This document shows, one piece after another, positions 1 to 8,496 of a stretch of DNA of 64,000 bases. The DNA is from Fimbriiglobus ruber (GTDB lineage Bacteria > Planctomycetota > Planctomycetia > Gemmatales > Gemmataceae). How positions within the stretch are numbered: position 1 is the first letter of the stretch; the number at the start of each line of letters is the position of its first letter. The stretch is taken from positions 543,460 to 607,459 of the forward strand of contig NZ_NIDE01000020.1 in the NCBI RefSeq assembly GCF_002197845.1, given 5' to 3'. The translations under genes and the position numbers were made by a program. The notes beneath the pieces were generated by a model. The model did not search any database, was not told the origin of the DNA, and saw only the letters and a program-made list of their open reading frames with translations.

Positions 1-406
1 ACGCGGTGACATCGACCGTGACCTTGCTCTCGGTGTTGTAACTCGGTGGAATCCGCTCCTTCGCCGGGGCCGACGCGCCGGCCGCGATCTGCTCCGGCGT
101 CCGCTGGCCTACCCCTTTCGGGGAACTGATCTGCACCCGGTACTTGCCCGGCTCCAGGCCGGCCGGCGACGCGATCTTGAACTTGCCGTTGGTGATCACG
201 GCCCCGCCCGCCGGGCCGGGCTGGTCGGTGTACAGGAACGTCACCGAGCCGGTATCCAACGGCTCGCCCTTGTACGTCACCGTGCCGGACACCGGCTTGA
301 GCTTGCCTCCCGAATCGCAGCCCGCCACGGAAATAACGACCACGGCCAGTACGACGAGTCGAAGCGGGCGCCGGGCGCCCGCCGTCGAACGGTGGAACAG
401 AGCCAC
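1..406 (-). CDS. small lipoprotein, carboxypeptidase-regulatory-like fold (3' end outside window)
   Basis: The reading frame starts at a GTG one base after the stop of the DUF1559 gene and runs off the left edge, so about 135 residues are seen. Residues 1-30 form a lipoprotein signal: Arg-rich start, hydrophobic stretch, then the lipobox VAGC with the lipidated Cys near residue 30. Next comes SGTVTYKGEPLDTGSVTF, the short beta-sandwich pattern typical of planctomycete carboxypeptidase-regulatory-like lipoproteins, then a KYRVQI strand. Such lipoproteins commonly follow DUF1559 genes in this phylum (family knowledge). The 1-nt spacing implies co-translation. The function is unknown; it is likely anchored in a membrane. 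Confidence 0.8.
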   Translation of the reverse strand, partial: MALFHRSTAGARRPLRLVVLAVVVISVAGCDSGGKLKPVSGTVTYKGEPLDTGSVTFLYTDQPGPAGGAVITNGKFKIASPAGLEPGKYRVQISSPKGVGQRTPEQIAAGASAPAKERIPPSYNTESKVTVDVTA

Positions 407-407
407 G

Positions 408-1340
408 TTAGTAGTCCCCCACCGTCTCGCCGCCCTGACTCGTGCTGAGTGCCTGCCAGGTGGCGGTTTGAATGCTGTTGGAAATGAAACGAATGCTGCC
501 GTCGCACAGGGCGACGTTCACGCCGCCCGTGTGCCGGCTGCGGGCACCGAAGACGTACACGGCACTGCGAAACGCGCACGGCGGGTTCGGGGCGTTCGTG
601 TCACACCACGAACTGTCTGTCCACGAGAGGTCGGGCGACGTGTCGTTGGGCCGGAGCGAGGTCTCGAACCCCGACCCGGTGCCCCACCACGTGCAGCCGC
701 GCAGGTCGTGCCGCTGACCCTGGATCACCTCGGAAACCATGAGCGTCATGCTCGTACCGTCCGTGATCAGGTTGAGTGCCTTCGGTCGGCCGCGGGTGAA
801 CGGTGCGCCCATGAAGGTGAGGCCGTTGAATGTTGCTACCTGCCAGTTGGCGGACTCGTCGATGCCCGTGTTCCCGAAGTTCACCACGTAGTTGTGGTAG
901 GTCGCGCTCTGGCCGTTCGCCGGGTAGCCGCCGGTGTTCGGGGTGTCGCTGGGGCAAAGGAGCGTGCTGACCTGCTTGCCCGTCGTGCCGCTCAGGTTCG
1001 CGGGGTCGGCATACGTGCGGCCGTTCGAAATGCCGTAATCGAGGTACATGTTGCGGAGCGCGACCTGCTCGATGAACGGAAGGATGGAGACCTGCCAGTT
1101 GCCCATGCCCCAGTAGGGTGTGGCGTCCGCGACGCCCGGGGGTAGTGTCCCGTTAACGTCGTGATAATTGTGCATACTCAGGGCGATCTGTTTGAGATTG
1201 TTGCTGCACTTGGCCCGGCTGGCGGCCTCGCGGACTTTCTGGACGGCGGGCAGCAGCAGCCCGATGAGGATCGCGATAATCGCGATGACGACCAACAACT
1301 CGATCAGCGTAAAACCTCGGCGGCGAATCGAATGAAACAT
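408..1340 (-). CDS. DUF1559 domain protein with type IV pilin-like N-terminus
   Basis: 310 residues. The start ATG at 1340 is preceded by GGGAG seven bases upstream; an earlier in-frame ATG gives only low-complexity sequence before the prepilin signal and was rejected. The N-terminus is a prepilin-type signal: short basic leader RRRGF, then [19 protein letters not shown], the cleavage and methylation motif of type II/IV pseudopilins. It is followed by the hallmark planctomycete stretch [17 protein letters not shown] and, near the C-terminus, the H-x-G-G-x-N-V-A-x-x-D-G-S motif ([16 protein letters not shown]). The family is greatly expanded in Planctomycetes and is presumed to form or decorate envelope fibres; its exact role is unknown. 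It forms a two-gene unit with the downstream lipoprotein. Confidence 0.93.
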   Translation of the reverse strand: MFHSIRRRGFTLIELLVVIAIIAILIGLLLPAVQKVREAASRAKCSNNLKQIALSMHNYHDVNGTLPPGVADATPYWGMGNWQVSILPFIEQVALRNMYLDYGISNGRTYADPANLSGTTGKQVSTLLCPSDTPNTGGYPANGQSATYHNYVVNFGNTGIDESANWQVATFNGLTFMGAPFTRGRPKALNLITDGTSMTLMVSEVIQGQRHDLRGCTWWGTGSGFETSLRPNDTSPDLSWTDSSWCDTNAPNPPCAFRSAVYVFGARSRHTGGVNVALCDGSIRFISNSIQTATWQALSTSQGGETVGDY

Positions 1341-1631
1341 CGGCGAACTCCCGGAGAATGGATGTCGCGCGAATTCACCCGGCCACGACCAATGACTTTC
1401 CGGTAGCGTGAGCGGGGGGCTCGGAAGACGCGAGGACGCGAATTCCTGTTCAGGACAGTACCCCATCGTACAGGCAAACGCAAGAAGATATTAAACAACA
1501 CTCTGTATCGCGAGTGCAGCAAGAACTGGTAATGCTTTAATTAATCATAACGGCCTGCGATTCTGCTTGTTTTTCGGTCCGGTTATCCGTGTTATATCGG
1601 TCGCTACGCCGCCGTTTGCGTGGCAAAAACC

Positions 1632-2045
1632 TCACTCGGCTGGCGTCTCGCCTCCACCCAGCAGGTCCGTCATCCGGGCGTCGACCCGGCGGGGCCGAAG
1701 GGTGGTCGCGTCGAGCAGCACCCAGACCGTCCGGCACTTCACCAAAAGCTGACCGTCGGCCGGGCGGCTGATCTCGGTAAACCGCTCCCAAGTGGCAGCC
1801 GACGGCTCCCCGACCCACGTCCGCGCTTCCAACTCGTCGCCCGGCAGACCGGGCCGCAGGTAGTCGATCTCGTGCCGGCGGACGACCCAGGTGAACGCCG
1901 CCTGCATGTCGGCTGGCGCGATTGCCCGCCAGTGAGCGACAGCCGTGTCCTGGACGTATCGGACGAAGGCCACGTTGTTGACGTGCTGCTGGCGGTCGAT
2001 GTCCTCGTCCGGAACGCGGAAGGTCCGGGTAAATACGACGGCCAT
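1632..2045 (-). CDS. acyl-CoA thioesterase, hot-dog fold (4HBT/FcbC-like)
   Basis: 137 residues from the ATG at 2045 (MAVVFTRTF); an upstream ATG would add 11 unlikely residues. Residues 8-30 carry the 4-hydroxybenzoyl-CoA thioesterase signature: VPDEDIDRQQHVNNVAFV with the catalytic Asp followed by HVNN. The second half has the IDYLRP and RTWVGE beta strands of the single hot-dog domain and is of normal family length. It would hydrolyse an acyl-CoA in the cytoplasm; the substrate cannot be read from sequence. It lies 46 bp upstream of nothing related: the amidase gene on the same strand is upstream at 2091-3800, so the two may be cotranscribed. Confidence 0.82.
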   Translation of the reverse strand: MAVVFTRTFRVPDEDIDRQQHVNNVAFVRYVQDTAVAHWRAIAPADMQAAFTWVVRRHEIDYLRPGLPGDELEARTWVGEPSAATWERFTEISRPADGQLLVKCRTVWVLLDATTLRPRRVDARMTDLLGGGETPAE

Positions 2046-2090
2046 CCGGTTGCCTCGAAATCGGGAGCGAAGGCACAAGAATCGTGCGGA

Positions 2091-3800
2091 CTACAGCCCC
2101 GCATTCTCTTTCGTGACCTTGTCCATCGGCGGCCGTTTCAGGTGGTGGCCGGTGGCGATCTGGTACGCGTGCGCGACGGCCAGCAATTCGCTCTCGCCGT
2201 AAAGTCGGCCGGTGAACGTCAGGGCTTTGGGGCGTAGCGCAGTACCCGCCTTCGTCGTGCCATTCGGCAGGCAGACGGTCGGGTGGCCCGTCAGGTTGGT
2301 GATGACCAGATCGTTTCCGCCGACGTAAACGTCGACCTTCTCCATGACTTTGGCCATGTCTTGCATCAACAGGGATCGCAGCCGGTTCGCGCGGAGATAG
2401 TCGACGGCCGTGATGAACTGGCCCTTGCGGAACGTCGTGCCCCACCGCGCCCCGATGCCGTCGCGGACACCCTGGCGGGTGAGGTCGTCGAACGCGGCCG
2501 CACACTCCACGTCCAGAATCATGGTCAAGGCGTTCACCGGCAGCGAGTCGGGTAATTCGATCGGGATCAGTTTCACGCCGAGGTCGCGGAGAACCTTGAG
2601 TTCCGCCCGATTGTCCTCGTCTTTCTTCTCGCCGACGTAACCGACGCGCAGGTCTTTGAGCGGGGTCTTGCAGGGCCAGTTGAACGGGCGGTCGACGGTT
2701 GTCGGGTCGTGGGCGTCCGCCCCGTGGATCGTGCCGAACACCAGCGCACAGTCTTCGACCGAGCGGGCGAGCGGGCCGAGCTTGTCCATCGTCCAGGTCA
2801 GCGCCATGCACCCGTGCCGGCTGACGCGGCCGAACGTGGGCCGCAAGCCGGTCACGCCGCAGCGGGTGGACGGGGAGACGATGCTGCCGAGCGTCTCGCT
2901 GCCGATCGCGAACCCGACCAACCCGGCCGCCACGGCCGCCGCGGACCCGGCCGACGAACCGCTCGACCCCTGCTTCACGTCCCACGGGTTCCGCGTCCGG
3001 CCGCCGAACCACTCGTCGCCCATCGCCAGCGCGCCGAGGGTGAGCTTTGCGGTAAGAACGGCCCCGGCCTCTTCGAGCAACCGGGCGACGGTCGCCGTGG
3101 TGTCGAGTGACTGGTTTTGAAAGTGCGCGGCGCCCCAGGTCGTCTTGTAGCCCGGGTACGAGATCAGGTCTTTCGCGCCCCACGGGATGCCGTGGAGCGG
3201 GCCGCGGTATTTCCCCACGGCAATCTCCTCGTCCGCCTTCTTCGCCTGCTTGAGTGCCAGTTCTTCGGTCAGCGACACGACGCAGAGCAGTACAGGGTCG
3301 TACTTCTTCAGGCGGTTCAGTGCGAGTTTGGTGAGTTCGGACGATGAGACTTGCTTGGTGCGGACGAGGTGGGCGAGTGAGGCTAGCGGGAGGAACGCGA
3401 GGTCGTCGTCGCCGGCGGGCTTTTTGAGATCAATGCCCGGCGGTTCGACCTTGCCGCGCGGACCGGTGTAAGGAGGCAACCCCGGAGCCGGGTTGAACTG
3501 GATAGCGGGGGCAACCGAGTTGGGCAGAGAGACGGTGCGGGCGATTTCGACGCCCCGGAGGGTCTGGGTAAGTGAATTCGCGACGGCCGTTCGCTCGTCG
3601 TCGGTCAACTCGATGCCCGCGACCCACTCGGCCTCTTCGATCATTTCGGCCGTCACGCTGACCGGATTGGCCGGCGCGGTGGCTGCTACCCGCGCCGCCT
3701 GCACGGTCGCGGCCCGATGGAAGGCCGCGGAACCGATGCCGAGCGCGGCGACGGCGCGAAACAACTGGCGGCGGTCGGGACTCTGGGGCACGTCGGTCAT
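2091..3800 (-). CDS. amidase (amidase-signature family), Tat-exported
   Basis: 569 residues. The N-terminus has DRRQLFRAVAALGIGSAAF, a twin-arginine signal, so export is expected. The amidase-signature core is clear: the catalytic Lys in GIPWGAKDLI, the Gly/Ser-rich loop QGSSGSSAGSAAAVAAGL, and GSETLGSIVSPSTRCG carrying the cis-Ser and the nucleophilic Ser. This is the Ser-cisSer-Lys triad of GatA, fatty-acid amide hydrolase and similar enzymes. An insert with many charged residues precedes the core (residues 40-150). Being exported, it is unlikely to be the GatA subunit of the aminoacyl-tRNA amidotransferase; an extracytoplasmic amide hydrolase is more probable. The substrate is unknown. Confidence 0.9.
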   Translation of the reverse strand: MTDVPQSPDRRQLFRAVAALGIGSAAFHRAATVQAARVAATAPANPVSVTAEMIEEAEWVAGIELTDDERTAVANSLTQTLRGVEIARTVSLPNSVAPAIQFNPAPGLPPYTGPRGKVEPPGIDLKKPAGDDDLAFLPLASLAHLVRTKQVSSSELTKLALNRLKKYDPVLLCVVSLTEELALKQAKKADEEIAVGKYRGPLHGIPWGAKDLISYPGYKTTWGAAHFQNQSLDTTATVARLLEEAGAVLTAKLTLGALAMGDEWFGGRTRNPWDVKQGSSGSSAGSAAAVAAGLVGFAIGSETLGSIVSPSTRCGVTGLRPTFGRVSRHGCMALTWTMDKLGPLARSVEDCALVFGTIHGADAHDPTTVDRPFNWPCKTPLKDLRVGYVGEKKDEDNRAELKVLRDLGVKLIPIELPDSLPVNALTMILDVECAAAFDDLTRQGVRDGIGARWGTTFRKGQFITAVDYLRANRLRSLLMQDMAKVMEKVDVYVGGNDLVITNLTGHPTVCLPNGTTKAGTALRPKALTFTGRLYGESELLAVAHAYQIATGHHLKRPPMDKVTKENAGL

Positions 3801-3872
3801 CGGCTTCGGTCCTGCTCGATTTCGGAAGCGAGAGGAACCGCCAGCGTACCCGAAGACCGACCGACCGGCCAG

Positions 3873-3980
3873 TTACCGCTTGCCTTTCTTGACGCCCCGG
3901 TTCTTGTACCGCAAGGCCCGGACCCGCTTCTTGTTCGCGTTCCGGAGAGACTTCCGCTTGTGTTGGATCGAGCGCCCCAT
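3873..3980 (-). CDS. 35-residue very basic protein (AURKAIP1/COX24-like?)
   Basis: A short complete frame, ATG at 3980 to TAA at 3873, encodes 35 residues of which about half are Lys or Arg, starting MGRSIQHKRKSLRNANKK and ending GVKKGKR. The arrangement S-I-x-x-K-R-K then clustered K/R then R-A-L-R-Y-K-N-R resembles the small AURKAIP1/COX24 (DUF1713) proteins, related to a mitochondrial ribosome component, and more generally tiny ribosome-associated basic proteins. The length and composition fit, but the resemblance is by eye. It lies between the amidase gene (same strand, 72 bp downstream) and a divergent methyltransferase gene. It could alternatively be chance, but the clean composition argues against that. 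Confidence 0.6.
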   Translation of the reverse strand: MGRSIQHKRKSLRNANKKRVRALRYKNRGVKKGKR

Positions 3981-4227
3981 GACATCCTCTTGCCGAAGAT
4001 TAAATACCCGCCGACCCACCCATCGGGCGTCGGGTCAGACGGGTAGTGTATGAAAGTTGAGGGCAGTAGTCCGAGGGTTATCGAAAGGTTGCGACAATGA
4101 CCGGGCAGTGTCGAAAATATGACACGCCGATGCTTCTCCGTCGGACCCTTCGAGGCAGTCCGAGCCCGTCCGCGCGCCAGCACTATAACCGATAACAGCG
4201 TCCCTCCATTCTCCCGAGGTACTCCCC

Positions 4228-5250
4228 ATGTCCGAACCCGCGCCCGGCCGGCCGAATCCCGAGAAGGTTCTCCAGTTTTCGTTCGCTTACGCGCCGCCGC
4301 TGATGATCGAGGCGGCGGTCAAATTGAAAGTGTTCGACGCCCTCGTAGCCGGTCCGAAGACGATCGAGCAACTCGCGAGCGAAACCGGCGCCTCAGACCG
4401 CGGGCTCCGCATTTTGCTGAACGGCCTGGTCGGTCTCGGGCTCCTCACGTCGTCCCCCACGGGATATGCGCTAACTCCCGAAGCGGACACGTTCCTGGTG
4501 TCCGGGCGGCCGAGTTATCTGGGCGGGTTCTTCCGTCACACCAGCACGCAACTCATTCCGAAGTGGCTTCAACTCACGGACATCGTTCGGACCGGGAAGC
4601 CCGCGATAGCCGTCAACGCGGAAGGGCAGGGGGCTGCGTTCTTCGAGCAATTCGTGGAAGACATTTTCCCACTCAGCCGCCCGGCCGCGAGTGGGCTGGC
4701 GGACCACCTCGGGTTGCCCGCGACGACCAAGCCGGTATCGGTCCTCGACCTCGCCGCGGGTTCGGGCGTGTGGGGGATCTCGCTCGCCGAGAAGTCGCCC
4801 CACGTCCGCGTCACGGCGGTCGACTGGCCCGACGTACTTCACGTAACTGAACGGGTGGCGAAGCGGCAGGGAGTCGCGGACCGGCTCACGTATGTCGCCG
4901 GCGACCTGAGCGTGGCCGACTTCGGTACCGGCCACCACGTCGCCACGCTCGGGCACATTCTCCACAGCGAGGGCGCGGACCGGAGCCGGGCGCTGCTAAA
5001 GAAGACCTTCGCGGCACTGGCCCCGGGCGGAACGATCGCCATCGCCGAATGGCTGGTCGACGACACCCGGACCGGGCCGCCGCCGGGCCTGATCTTCGCC
5101 GTGAACATGCTGGTCAACACGGACGCCGGGGACACGTTCAGTTTCGGTGAGATCGCGAAGTGGCTCACCGAAGTCGGCTTCGTGAACCCCCGCGTGGTCG
5201 AATCGCTCCCGTGTCCGTCGCCCCTGGTGCTGGCGACCAAGCCGGGGTGA
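4228..5250 (+). CDS. SAM-dependent O-methyltransferase (AOMT/hydroxyindole type)
   Basis: 340 residues. The N-terminal third is a winged-helix dimerisation domain (IEQLASETGASDRGLRILL), followed by the Rossmann methyltransferase core with motif I VLDLAAGSGVWGISLAE, an acidic residue after the second strand (VTAVDWPDVL), and the GHILHSEG post-motif region. This layout matches the acetylserotonin O-methyltransferase-like family, also found in polyketide and carotenoid tailoring. It is transcribed alone, with a divergent neighbour on the left, so no pathway can be inferred. A cytoplasmic enzyme acting on a small hydroxylated substrate is the best reading. Confidence 0.88.
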   Translation: MSEPAPGRPNPEKVLQFSFAYAPPLMIEAAVKLKVFDALVAGPKTIEQLASETGASDRGLRILLNGLVGLGLLTSSPTGYALTPEADTFLVSGRPSYLGGFFRHTSTQLIPKWLQLTDIVRTGKPAIAVNAEGQGAAFFEQFVEDIFPLSRPAASGLADHLGLPATTKPVSVLDLAAGSGVWGISLAEKSPHVRVTAVDWPDVLHVTERVAKRQGVADRLTYVAGDLSVADFGTGHHVATLGHILHSEGADRSRALLKKTFAALAPGGTIAIAEWLVDDTRTGPPPGLIFAVNMLVNTDAGDTFSFGEIAKWLTEVGFVNPRVVESLPCPSPLVLATKPG

Positions 5251-5356
5251 TTACACCGAAAACCACGTCGTTCCTCAATCACATTCCCAGTCCGCAGTCT
5301 TTGGGGTTGCGGGCTGGGAGTCCCGTCATTTCTGTGCGCGGATGTTGCATGCGCGG

Positions 5357-5446
5357 GATATGTGAGAGCCCGTCAGACTGATCTTGTGCCAGTTCTCGCG
5401 CTTGTTATTTTCCGCACTCCACTACGACCATCCCGGGGGACGGGAC
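5357..5446 (+). repeat. upstream block duplicated in front of the next paralogue (copy 1)
   Basis: About 55 bases starting GATATGTGAGAGCCCGTCAG are repeated with few changes at 6494-6550, in both cases just upstream of one of two paralogous genes. The block ends with TTGTTATTTTCC and is followed by a GGACGGGACATG start region with a strong ribosome binding site. The duplication unit therefore included the promoter and leader as well as the gene. It probably contains the promoter, but no confident -35/-10 pair can be named. Confidence 0.7.
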
Positions 5447-6190
5447 ATGAACCTGTTCGCTGTTGTGGCTGCCTTCGCGCTGCCAGGTATGGTGTCGTCC
5501 ACCGAGGTGAACTGGACGAACTGGACCGAAACGTCCACCCACAAGCTCACGTATATCGTCGCTGCAGACACAGCGCGAACCCTCGTCGGGCTCGCGGTGA
5601 CGAAGAAGCTGGCCGTAAAGGTTGTGGCCGAGCCGACATCCAACAGCGTCACACTTTCCGGGGAGTTGTCCGCGTGTCGCCATCTCGCCACCGTGCTGCA
5701 GAAGATCGACAAGCCGGCATCGACTATGGTCAAAATGACAGTTGTTGAAGTTCCGGCGGGGTTTGCCGAGGAGGCTGGATTGGCAGACGGGATAGAGTCA
5801 TCTTGGGTATTGGAGCCGCGAGAAGCCCGGATGCTGGCCGCGTCGATTCGCAACGACAAGAATCACAGATATTTAATCCGACCTGAGATGCTGCTGAACG
5901 ACAATCAAGAAGGGATTTCTCAAACCGAGAATGATATCCGCGCTATTTACATTAAGTTAACACCAAAAATCACTTCGGACGACAAAGCGGTGACACTTCG
6001 GATCGAAACCAATCTCAAGAATACACCCGCGAAAGGCAAGTGCGAAATCCGATCTGCAGCTCTCACACAGACCGTTCCTTACACTGGGACATTGGTATTC
6101 CGGGGAATGCGTTCAAAGACGCCGGATGGTGGTGCTGTGGAAGTGTTTATTCTGGCTTCGATAGAACGAGTCACACAGCCCGTTAAGTAA
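5447..6190 (+). CDS. secreted truncated-secretin-like protein, paralogue 1
   Basis: 247 residues. The start ATG at 5447 follows GGACGGGAC; the upstream ATG at 5384 lies inside the conserved untranslated leader shared with the paralogue. Residues 1-20 form a signal peptide. The middle contains VKVVAEPTSNSVTLSGE, like secretin N-domain strands, and the C-terminal half contains RPEMLLNDNQEGISQ, LTPKITSDDKAVTLRIE and VEVFILASIERV. These match the order of secretin-family landmarks (conserved Pro and Asn/Gly hairpin, v-P-x-I strand, terminal strand) but without the full pore domain. It is much shorter than a real secretin (usually over 400 residues). It is periplasmic or envelope-located by inference, and its role is unknown. 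It is tandem with the gene at 6584. Confidence 0.72.
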   Translation: MNLFAVVAAFALPGMVSSTEVNWTNWTETSTHKLTYIVAADTARTLVGLAVTKKLAVKVVAEPTSNSVTLSGELSACRHLATVLQKIDKPASTMVKMTVVEVPAGFAEEAGLADGIESSWVLEPREARMLAASIRNDKNHRYLIRPEMLLNDNQEGISQTENDIRAIYIKLTPKITSDDKAVTLRIETNLKNTPAKGKCEIRSAALTQTVPYTGTLVFRGMRSKTPDGGAVEVFILASIERVTQPVK

Positions 6191-6493
6191 TGAGTGAACG
6201 TCACAACGATTGTGGGGGCACGTTTCCAACGTGCCCATCCGCCACCCCTGCCCATCCACTACCTCGGCGCTCGGCACGGGTCCCCGACCTTGCCGTTCGG
6301 CTTGACCGCAGGTCTCCTCTCCTGACACTTGCCGCAAGGGATTGCATGCCGTTACCCCCGGCAACCGCTGCACCCAATCCCGCGCCCGATACCCGTCCAC
6401 CCCTACCAGCCGGGATGTTTTGCTACAGGCGTTTCACTTCGATCCAGAATTGTCGTCGCCCCCGCCACGGTTGCAAACGCACTTGCCGGGCCA
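6191..6493. other. intergenic spacer between the tandem paralogues
   Basis: About 300 bases with no convincing gene. It opens with the hairpin at 6216-6236 and is otherwise C-rich on the + strand without a clean reading frame. The last part precedes the second copy of the duplicated leader block at 6494. Confidence 0.5.
6216..6236 (+). terminator. hairpin after paralogue 1
   Basis: Perfect 9-bp stem GGGCACGTT / AACGTGCCC with a TCC loop, 25 bases after the stop codon at 6190. There is no T-run, so it may be a weak or Rho-assisted terminator or an mRNA-stabilising hairpin. Confidence 0.5.
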
Positions 6494-6583
6494 GATATGT
6501 GAGAGTCCGTCAGACTGATCTTGTTACAGTTTGCGCGCTTGTTATTTTCCCGCGGCTTTTACATTCGTACCCGAGGACGGGAC
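6494..6583 (+). repeat. upstream block duplicated (copy 2)
   Basis: Begins GATATGTGAGAGTCCGTCAG and matches the block at 5357 with scattered substitutions (for example CCC to TCC, GTGCC to TTACA). It keeps the same distance to the start codon and the same GGACGGGACATG ribosome binding site. This shows that the tandem duplication included the 5' leader. Confidence 0.7.
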
Positions 6584-7324
6584 ATGAACCTGTGTGCCTT
6601 CGTAGCCGCTCTCGCTCTGGCTGGCCCGGTGTTACCTGACCAGTTGAGTTGGACCGAGTCCTCCGTCCATAAGCTCAGGTATGCCGCCGCTGCGGACGCG
6701 GCCTGCGCCTTAACCGCGTTCGCGGGAACGAAAAAGATACCCGTTAAAATCGTGGCCGAGCCAATGTCAAACAGCGTCACGATCACCGGGGAACCCGCGG
6801 CGTGTAAGCAGCTCATCGACGTGTTGTCGTTACTCGATAAACAACCGCCGGCGGTCTGGGTCAGACTAACTTTCGTGGAGATGCCGGCCGGGTTTGCCGA
6901 TGAGATCGGGTTGGCGAGTGGGGCCGAATCGACGTGGCTTTTGAAGCCCCGCGAGGCCCGGATGCTGGCCGCCGCGGTTCGCAACGACAAGGACCGCAAC
7001 TTCTTATCCCGCCCCGAGATGATGGTGGCCGACAACCAGACGGGGATTTTCCAGACCGGGGACAACCGCTGCAACTTGACGGCCCGGGTGACTCCCCGGA
7101 TCGCCCCGAATGGTGAGCCGGTCACACTTCGGCTCGAGACCGAGATCAAGAGGCACGTGGCCGGAAAACAAACGAGCGAGATCCAATCCATTTACGTCAC
7201 CGAGACCATTCCACACGACGAGATGTTGGTAACGCGTGGAATGCGATCAAGGACGGCGGATGGCGGCGCCAAGGAGGTGTTCATTTTGGCGACCGTGGAT
7301 CGGATCACGCCGCCGGCCAAATAG
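6584..7324 (+). CDS. secreted truncated-secretin-like protein, paralogue 2
   Basis: 246 residues, paralogous along its whole length to the protein at 5447-6190: signal peptide, VKIVAEPMSNSVTITGEP, PREARMLAAAVRNDK, RPEMMVADNQTGIFQ, VTPRIAPNGEPVTLRLE and VFILATVDRI occur in the same order. This copy is more GC-rich in its third codon positions, as are its chromosomal neighbours, whereas copy 1 has drifted to more AT. This copy may be the one under stronger constraint. No secretion-system genes lie nearby, so a role as an orphan envelope protein is inferred; the function is unknown. Confidence 0.72.
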   Translation: MNLCAFVAALALAGPVLPDQLSWTESSVHKLRYAAAADAACALTAFAGTKKIPVKIVAEPMSNSVTITGEPAACKQLIDVLSLLDKQPPAVWVRLTFVEMPAGFADEIGLASGAESTWLLKPREARMLAAAVRNDKDRNFLSRPEMMVADNQTGIFQTGDNRCNLTARVTPRIAPNGEPVTLRLETEIKRHVAGKQTSEIQSIYVTETIPHDEMLVTRGMRSRTADGGAKEVFILATVDRITPPAK

Positions 7325-7347
7325 TCAGCGACCGCGACAGAACAGTG

Positions 7348-7372
7348 CCCCGGACGCGTCGCACGTCCGGGG
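7348..7372. terminator. bidirectional terminator hairpin
   Basis: Perfect 9-bp stem CCCCGGACG / CGTCCGGGG with a 7-nt loop, placed in the 72-bp gap between convergent genes ending at 7324 (+) and 7397 (-). Confidence 0.7.
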
Positions 7373-7396
7373 AATGGCTTGACACTGACAATTCTA

Positions 7397-8020
7397 CTAC
7401 GACTTTCGTCCCCGCCCCTGGTAGGCATTTTGTTCGGTCAACACCACGTCCATGAACACGTCGTGCGGGGCGACCGGGATCTCGGGAAACATCTGGCACT
7501 CGAACGCCAGCGCGACCAGCGGGGCGTCCGGCCTCGCCCGCGAGAGCAGGCGATCGTAATACCCCTTGCCCTGACCCATCCGGCCGCCGTTCACGTCGAA
7601 CGCGGTGCCCGGTACCATCACGAGGTCCAGGTTTTCCGGGGCCACCTTCTTTTGTGGCAGGCTGCGGAGTTCCTCTTTCGGCTCCAGGATCTTGTACGCG
7701 CCCTCGACCAGTTCGCTCATGTCTTCGAGCAGAAACAGTTCGAGTTCGTTCGTCTCGACGATGCACCACGGGACGACGATCCGCTTGCCGCCTTTCAGGG
7801 CGTCCGGCAGTAAGTGCCGGGTACGGACCTCGCTTCCGGCGTCCACGTAGAACATGACCGTCTTCGCGGCCGCGTAGGCCGGGAGGCCCATGAACGCGGT
7901 CACGATCTGCCGACTGATCTCGTCTTTGTTCTTCTGGGCGACGCGGTTCTTACGGGCCTGTTCGCGGATCGCGGCCTTGCGAGTCTGGGCGTCGTCGGCG
8001 TTCGCCGGGGTGGTCATCAA
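7397..8020 (-). CDS. 5-formyltetrahydrofolate cyclo-ligase
   Basis: 207 residues, normal length. It converts 5-formyl-THF to 5,10-methenyl-THF with ATP, in cytoplasmic one-carbon metabolism. The family landmarks are visible: the N-terminal basic helix (REQARKNRVAQKNK), FYVDAGSEVRTRHL, RIVVPWC and the signature GTAFDVNGGRMGQGKGYYDR near residue 150, which forms the ATP/folate site. It is a single gene with convergent neighbours on its 3' side. The ATG at 8020 is followed by a second Met; either could be used. Confidence 0.92.
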   Translation of the reverse strand: MMTTPANADDAQTRKAAIREQARKNRVAQKNKDEISRQIVTAFMGLPAYAAAKTVMFYVDAGSEVRTRHLLPDALKGGKRIVVPWCIVETNELELFLLEDMSELVEGAYKILEPKEELRSLPQKKVAPENLDLVMVPGTAFDVNGGRMGQGKGYYDRLLSRARPDAPLVALAFECQMFPEIPVAPHDVFMDVVLTEQNAYQGRGRKS

Positions 8021-8166
8021 GCGGCTCCATTCCCGGTCGAAAAAGGTCTAAAAAATCAGGCGGTTTCGGCCGCCCGGGGCGCGGCTACCAACCTCCGATC
8101 CGCTTCCCCGAACGGGTATAATTCCGGTAGGGAAACGGGTCATAAAAATTGTATGGGGAGGGGACA

Positions 8167-8484
8167 ATGAAGTTAGCTCAACCTCGGCCGGGGTACGCGG
8201 TTTTGAGCGTCTCCATGCCCGGTGCGGACCGGCGCCGCACCCTGGCGATGTACCAGTTTCGGACGACTTACCGCAACGCGAGCCCGACCGAACCGGGCTG
8301 CGTTATGACGTGGGAAGTCAGTGGCGGACGGCTCTCGTATCAGGTTGCCCTCGAACGCACGCCCGAAGGCCGGCTCGCGTGGCATTGTTCCTGCGCCGAC
8401 GCCGTTTACCGCGGCGAGAACAACGCCACCCACCGCTGCAAACACGTTCGCGGGCTGATCGACTGGATGCCGAAAGTGACGTAA
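8167..8484 (+). CDS. small SWIM zinc-finger protein
   Basis: 105 residues from the ATG at 8167, which follows AGGGGACA. The C-terminal half holds W-H-C-S-C-A-D-A then, about 13 residues later, H-R-C-K-H-V-R, i.e. C-x-C-x(n)-C-x-H, the SWIM zinc-finger pattern (a nucleic-acid or protein-binding module). The N-terminal half is beta-rich and basic with no recognised domain. SWIM domains are normally parts of larger proteins (SNF2 helicases, MULE transposases), so a free-standing one is unusual. The function is unknown, possibly DNA or RNA binding. Confidence 0.65.
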   Translation: MKLAQPRPGYAVLSVSMPGADRRRTLAMYQFRTTYRNASPTEPGCVMTWEVSGGRLSYQVALERTPEGRLAWHCSCADAVYRGENNATHRCKHVRGLIDWMPKVT

Positions 8485-8496
8485 CTGGTCGGGTCG

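Noticed and set aside
2091-3800. GatA subunit of the Asp-tRNA/Glu-tRNA amidotransferase
   Set aside because: A twin-arginine signal and a long N-terminal extension are inconsistent with a cytoplasmic GatCAB subunit, and no gatB or gatC lies nearby.
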